This document shows, piece after piece, positions 60,601 through 64,000 of a stretch of 64,000 nucleotides of DNA. The DNA is taken from the NCBI GenBank assembly GCA_021437785.1, contig JAILYB010000007.1, forward strand, positions 682,001 to 746,000, in the 5' to 3' direction. Position 1 is the first letter of the stretch. Every line of letters begins with the position of its first letter. Made by a program: the position numbers and the translations under genes. The notes beneath the pieces are model-generated. The model searched no databases. It was not told where the DNA came from and was given only the letters and a program-made list of their open reading frames with translations. The stretch is from Rhodomyrtus psidioides. Its lineage: Eukaryota > Streptophyta > Magnoliopsida > Myrtales > Myrtaceae.

Positions 60601-61817
60601 TCATTTTCTACAAACTGTAAATGTGAAAACTCTTTAACCGTTTTTATTCTTTATCATTGGTAAAATTATCTATCTGATGTCACTGCAGCACCTTTCATCA
60701 AAAGGTGTGGAGAATTGAAGCTGATGAATCATTGCTTGCTTGAGCTTGCAAAACTAGTTCTTATGAAGGCGAAGACGGATATGGGAACATCCAAAATGCT
60801 CGAATTTTTATTAACTACAGGCATTGTCTTTGATGCTGCATCGCGTGGAATCTTTGAACTTGTGGATTTATATCTTAAAATTTTTCCGGAGTTGATGTGG
60901 GATGTCAATTTCGCAAAAAAATTGATGAAAAAAATTGTGAAGGTACGACATGTTGAGTTGCTTAGACTAGTGAACACACAAAACCCCATTCGATATATTG
61001 ATGCAAATCTTTTTATCAACCTTGATCTAATGAAGGCTGTAACCGAATGGTCGTCAAAATGTGTATCCTTAGATGTTTCTGGAGCAGCTTTTCTTCTGCA
61101 GAGGGAACTTCAGTGGTTTGAGGTCAGTTCCTTTTACTCATTTGCCTCCCTTTTATGCTCTATAATGTCAATTAACATTAATAGGCGTTCTTTATTTTTC
61201 TTAAGGTGGTGGATGTTAGTAGCTTTCGTTCTCTTAAATGGCTGAAATATCAAGAAGACAAGAGCACACATTGGGAAGTTTTTGTACAACAACGGCAAGA
61301 GTTACTTAAGGAGGCAAGCCAATGGATGAAGGATACATCATCCTCTTGTAGCCTCGTTGGGACTCTCATTATTACGATAGCTTTTGCTGCAGCTTTTGTG
61401 GTACCAGGCGGCAACGACAACAATATGGGGATGCCGATACTCCTGAAGAACAATTCATTCATGGTATTCACAGTTGCAAACTCTCTCGCTTTCTTTTCCT
61501 CCGTCACCGCCACGTTGATGTTCTTGGCTATCCTAACTTCACGGTACGCAATCGAAGATTTCCTCCACTCACTGCCAAGCAAAATGATACTGGGCCTCAG
61601 TTTTTTATTCCTCTCATTGGCCTTTATGTTGTTGGCTTTTGGTTCTGCTCTTACGATCAACCTGAGCGAACAATGGAAGTGGATTTACATCCCAGTTGCC
61701 TTGCTGGCTGCCGTCCCCATCGTATTGTTCGCAATTCTACAGCTTCCCTTGTACGTTGAAATGGTCGAATCCACCTATCGACCTCGCCTCTACCGTCCCC
61801 TGAAGCTTTGGAAGTAA
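51682..61817 (+). CDS. Ankyrin-repeat protein with C-terminal PGG membrane domain, ANK-2, with copia F in intron 5
   Basis: Proposed exons: 51682-51694, 52767-52862, 53411-53866, 53951-54100, 54193-54255, 60240-60296, 60689-61122, 61206-61817, giving 626 aa without a stop. The equivalent of ANK-1 coding exon 1 (about 52010-52078) has lost both its ATG and its GT donor. Skipping it keeps frame because flanking introns are phase 1. A more cautious start is ATG 52796. Ankyrin-like part: LFEAALKGDWKTTKKIL, TVLEVAIMAEQDQLGENLI, ALLCAARGGRIRMVKAL. PGG domain from about residue 424: CSLVGTLIITIAFAAAFVVPGG, with four membrane helices as in ANK-1. The last two exons have exactly the same lengths as in ANK-1 (434 and 612 nt). 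Intron 5 is about 6.0 kb because of copia F. Expected role is as for ANK-1; expression is unknown. Confidence 0.8.
52466..52703. mobile_element. LTR-like 238-bp insertion in an ANK-2 intron
   Basis: It starts TGTTAGATATAATTAG and is flanked by CATAC (52461-52465 and 52704-52708). The ANK-1 intron has the empty site (gaccataaaaagtgtaac). The 3' end reads ...CAAGT rather than ...CA, so the element is degenerate or the boundary is off by a few bases. Probably a solo copia LTR. Confidence 0.6.
54505..54731 (-). repeat. 3' LTR of copia F (227 bp)
   Basis: Identical by eye to 59868-60094. Next to the CGATT target duplication on its left. Confidence 0.95.
54739..59685 (-). pseudogene. Copia F gag-pol, one frame with two TAG stops
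   Basis: ATG at 59685 (MPKNNSSSSEE), end at 54739, 1649 codons in one frame. TAG at 55918-55920 and 55840-55842 lie in the RT. Domains with residues: Pro/Gln-rich N-terminus (1-150), gag core (155-380), zinc knuckle CDYCKRPHHTIDTC (477-490), protease IIDSGASDH (565-573), integrase zinc finger HKRLGH...CQVC (707-724), integrase core D751, D814, E850, RT from about 1150 with KWVYKIKYRADG and, past the stops, YVDDILIMGS, RNase H TAYCDTDYA, SSAEAEYRAM and the tail DIFTKPL. Both stops lie where related RTs usually have Gln, so CAG to TAG is likely. Otherwise no indel is visible. It is non-autonomous unless stops are read through. Confidence 0.93.
59868..60094 (-). repeat. 5' LTR of copia F (227 bp)
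   Basis: Identical by eye to 54505-54731. Abuts the tRNA-iMet binding site (59855-59867). It would start transcription leftwards, antisense to ANK-2. Confidence 0.95.
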
Positions 61818-61837
61818 TCTCTATTATTATTGGACTA

Positions 61838-62369
61838 GAACATTGGTCGTGTAATTGCTATTCGTATTTGTTACTGTCATACTGTGTGTGAAGTGAGTAT
61901 CATGGAGTTGACTCATGATTTAAAACTTTTGAAGTGTGAAATCAGCAATACTTACGCTATAGCTCACTGTATGCTGCCAAGCGCCCGCCTTATCTCGATC
62001 GTCTTATTTGTATGCTTCATTGCTCATTATCTTATTAAGGTGAACCCAATTTTTCAAAGTATTGGTAACTGATGGGATAAATCAACTGTGGGGCTCTCAA
62101 CAAGAACATTGGTCGTGTAATTGCTATTCGTATTTGTTACTGTCATACTGTGTGTGAAGTGAGTATCATGGAGTTGACTCATGATTTAAAACTTTTGAAG
62201 TGTGAAATCAGCAATACTTACGCTATAGCTCACTGTATGCTGCCAAGCGCCCACCTTATCTCGATCGTCTTATTTGTATGCTTCATTGCTCATTATCTTA
62301 TTAAGGTGAACCCAATTTTTCAAAGTATTGGTAACTGATGGGATAAATCAACTGTGGGGCTCTCAACAA
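61838..62369. repeat. 266-bp tandem duplication across the ANK-2 3' flank and the copia E LTR end
   Basis: Copy 1 is 61838-62103 and copy 2 is 62104-62369, differing at one site seen (cgcccgcc versus cgcccacc). Each unit holds about 232 bp of ANK-2 3' flank plus the first 34 bp of the copia E LTR (62070-62103 and 62336-62369). The same 62-aa chance frame appears in both copies (61884 and 62150). Confidence 0.92.
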
Positions 62370-62745
62370 GCACTCTCAAAGGAACTTTGTTCACACACAA
62401 GGAAGAGGAGACGGAAGGTGGCTTTTCAATATACTGTATTCACAATCGATTCACCCATACTGAAATGGTTACAAGACTCACCTATTTATAGGCTTAAAAC
62501 ACGACTCTTGATCTACTCTGGAACATGAACAGACACAGCATTAACTTCACATTGGAATACGAACAGACTCTTGAAATACTCAACTAATTATGACTATTAA
62601 ATTGGAATACGAACAAACTCTTGAAATACTCAACTAATTATGTCTATTAAAATTACACAATAATGACACGTCTTGATTTGTGCATGCGCCATGGGAGTCG
62701 AACGGTCACTGATAACACTTAATGAATTTGGTTTAATTTCCAACA
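62336..62745 (-). repeat. 3' LTR of copia E (410 bp)
   Basis: TG...CA ends. Its first 34 bp also occur at 62070-62103 because of the tandem duplication. Confidence 0.88.
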
Positions 62746-64000
62746 AAACTCCCCCTTAAGCCAAATTCTCTTCCGTCGATCATTCCAAGTAAACTTCTGA
62801 ATTTCCGAAACACTCCGATCTTGAGAGGTTTCGTTAAAATATCTGCGACTTGATCACCGGTCTTCACATGCACAACTTCGATTTGTTTGTCACTGACTTG
62901 TTCTCGAATAAAATGATATCGAACATCGATATGCCTGCTCCTCTCATGAAAAACTGGATTCTTCGCCAAAGCAATGGCAGAAACATTATCAACAAAACTC
63001 TCCGTTGCATCCTTTTGCTCCATATGGATTTCTTTGAGCAACTTTCTCATCCATATCGCATGACAAACACACGATGATTTAGCAACATACTCCGCTTCAC
63101 ATGTCGACAGAGTAACATTGGATTGCTTCTTTGATGACCATGTAAAAGCAATTTCACCCAGATAAAATACAAAGCCCATAGTGCTTTTTCGATCATCGAC
63201 ATATCCCCCATAGTCACTATCTGAATAACCTCGGAGTTGAAATAGCTTAGATTGATAATAATACAAGCCAAGAGAGATAGTACCTTTGATGTACCGAAGT
63301 ATCCTCTTTGCTGCCTTAAGATGAGATGTCTTCGGATTCTCCATTTATCGACTCCCAATTCCGACACTGTACATGATATCTGGTTTGGTACAGGTCAAAT
63401 ACCTTAAGCTTCCAATCAAGCTTCTAAAATATGTCGAATCAACATCAACACCTTCATCGAACTTCAATAGTTTTGCACCACAATCCACCGGAGTATTAAC
63501 CGAAGTGCAATTCTTCATGTTGAATTTCTCAAGGATATTTTCAACATATCTTTTTTGGGAAATAAAAATCCCATCTTCATTTTGCTTCACTTCGATACCC
63601 AGAAAATAACTCATCAAACCATTATCTGTCATTTCAAATTCTTCTTTAAAACTGTCGATCAATCCAGAATTATTTCCTGTGAAGACAAGATCATCGACGT
63701 ATAAACATGCCAATAAAACATCACCTTTCTCGTGCTTCAAGTAGAGAGCATGTTCGTACGGACATTGTACGAAGCCATTTGCCTTGAAATAAACATCGAT
63801 TCTGGAGTTCCAAGCTCTCGGAGCTTGCTTAAGCCCATACAAAGCTTTCTTCAATCTCAGCACTTTGTCTTCATGACTTTTCACAACAAACCCAGTGGGT
63901 TGTTCGACATAAATTTCTTCTTCAAGAACGCCATTCAGGAATGCCGATTTGACATCCATTTGATAGATTGGCCATCGATTTTGAGCTGCAATGGAAATCA
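62733..64000 (-). pseudogene. Copia E pol (RT and RNase H), partial, one in-frame stop
   Basis: The frame is open from the right edge, with TAA at 63345-63347, then continues to the stop at 62733, which lies just inside the LTR. RT: QNRWPIYQMDVKSAFLNG, ALYGLKQAPRAW, the catalytic YVDDLVFTGN (near 63700), FLGIEV, SLIGSLRYLT. RNase H: YSDSDYGG, STCEAEYVAKSS, FVDNVSAIAL, VADILTKPL. Gag, protease and integrase lie beyond the window. The single nonsense codon sits between RT and RNase H. Confidence 0.92.

Larger units (their letters stand above)
62336..64000 (-). mobile_element. Copia E: Ty1/copia element, 3' part, cut by the right edge
   Basis: The 3' LTR is 62336-62745 (TGATGGGATAAATC...TTTCCAACA), next to a minus-strand purine tract (AAGGGGGAGTTT, 62746-62757). 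RNase H and RT follow up to the edge. The 5' LTR and its TSD are outside the window. The insertion point is the ANK-2 3' flank 'caaagtattggtaac', where ANK-1 similarity stops. Confidence 0.92.

Noticed and set aside
61884..62338. Two near-identical 62-aa frames
   Set aside because: Produced by the 266-bp tandem duplication of 3' flank. The ANK-1 flank does not keep the frame.
1..64000. tRNA, rRNA, snRNA or organellar insertion genes
   Set aside because: Looked for by eye and not recognised. The USE/TATA motifs are not followed by a recognisable snRNA.

Overview
This is nuclear DNA of a flowering plant, most likely a eudicot. The evidence is GT-AG introns with U/A-rich character, a plant-specific ankyrin-repeat/PGG membrane-protein family, Ty1/copia and Ty3/gypsy LTR retrotransposons primed by initiator tRNA-Met, plant LINEs, MITEs and many in-frame-broken transposon genes. 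I have only a weak impression of a woody eudicot (possibly Myrtaceae) and cannot prove it.

Two host genes look functional. Both are + strand and paralogous, and encode ankyrin-repeat proteins with a C-terminal four-helix PGG membrane domain (ITN1/ACD6-like class). ANK-1 (coding 5294-9394, 8 exons by my reconstruction, 634 aa) and ANK-2 (about 51682-61817, 626 aa) have matching exon sizes and phases. Between them lie a third, broken family fragment (43928-45560), an orphan promoter copy (45590-46175) and a doubled promoter/first exon just upstream of ANK-2 (50981-51700). A decayed receptor-like-kinase pseudogene lies on the minus strand at about 9870-10790.

The rest is mostly a nest of transposable elements, many dated relative to one another by target-site duplications (TSDs). 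1-4155: a LINE ORF2 open at the left edge with one amber stop, then two LINE 3' tails nested one inside the other. 13400-24438: a tandem array of about 248-bp units split by a gypsy-type solo LTR (13860-23968), itself split by an old + strand copia (14970-21559). 24439-42500: remnants of a short-LTR element split by copia A (24556-31588, minus) and copia B (31700-42330, minus). Copia B is Sirevirus-like with a long extra ORF after pol. 46372-50338: a gypsy-type solo LTR containing a Sirevirus-like solo LTR containing a 376-bp solo LTR. 54505-60094: copia F (minus), with LTRs that look identical, sitting in intron 5 of ANK-2. 62336-64000: copia E (minus), cut by the right edge; its LTR end was caught in a 266-bp tandem duplication with the ANK-2 3' flank.

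I found no prokaryote-type operon, CRISPR array, tRNA or rRNA gene. The most interesting signals are: snRNA-promoter-like USE+TATA modules inside mobile elements, one with the 24-nt spacing I remember for Arabidopsis U6; the young but doubly nonsense-mutated copia F in an intact-looking host gene; all-phase-1 splicing that may let ANK-2 survive loss of an exon; and the non-env extra ORF of copia B. Exon joins are my own reading of the sequence and have no transcript support.
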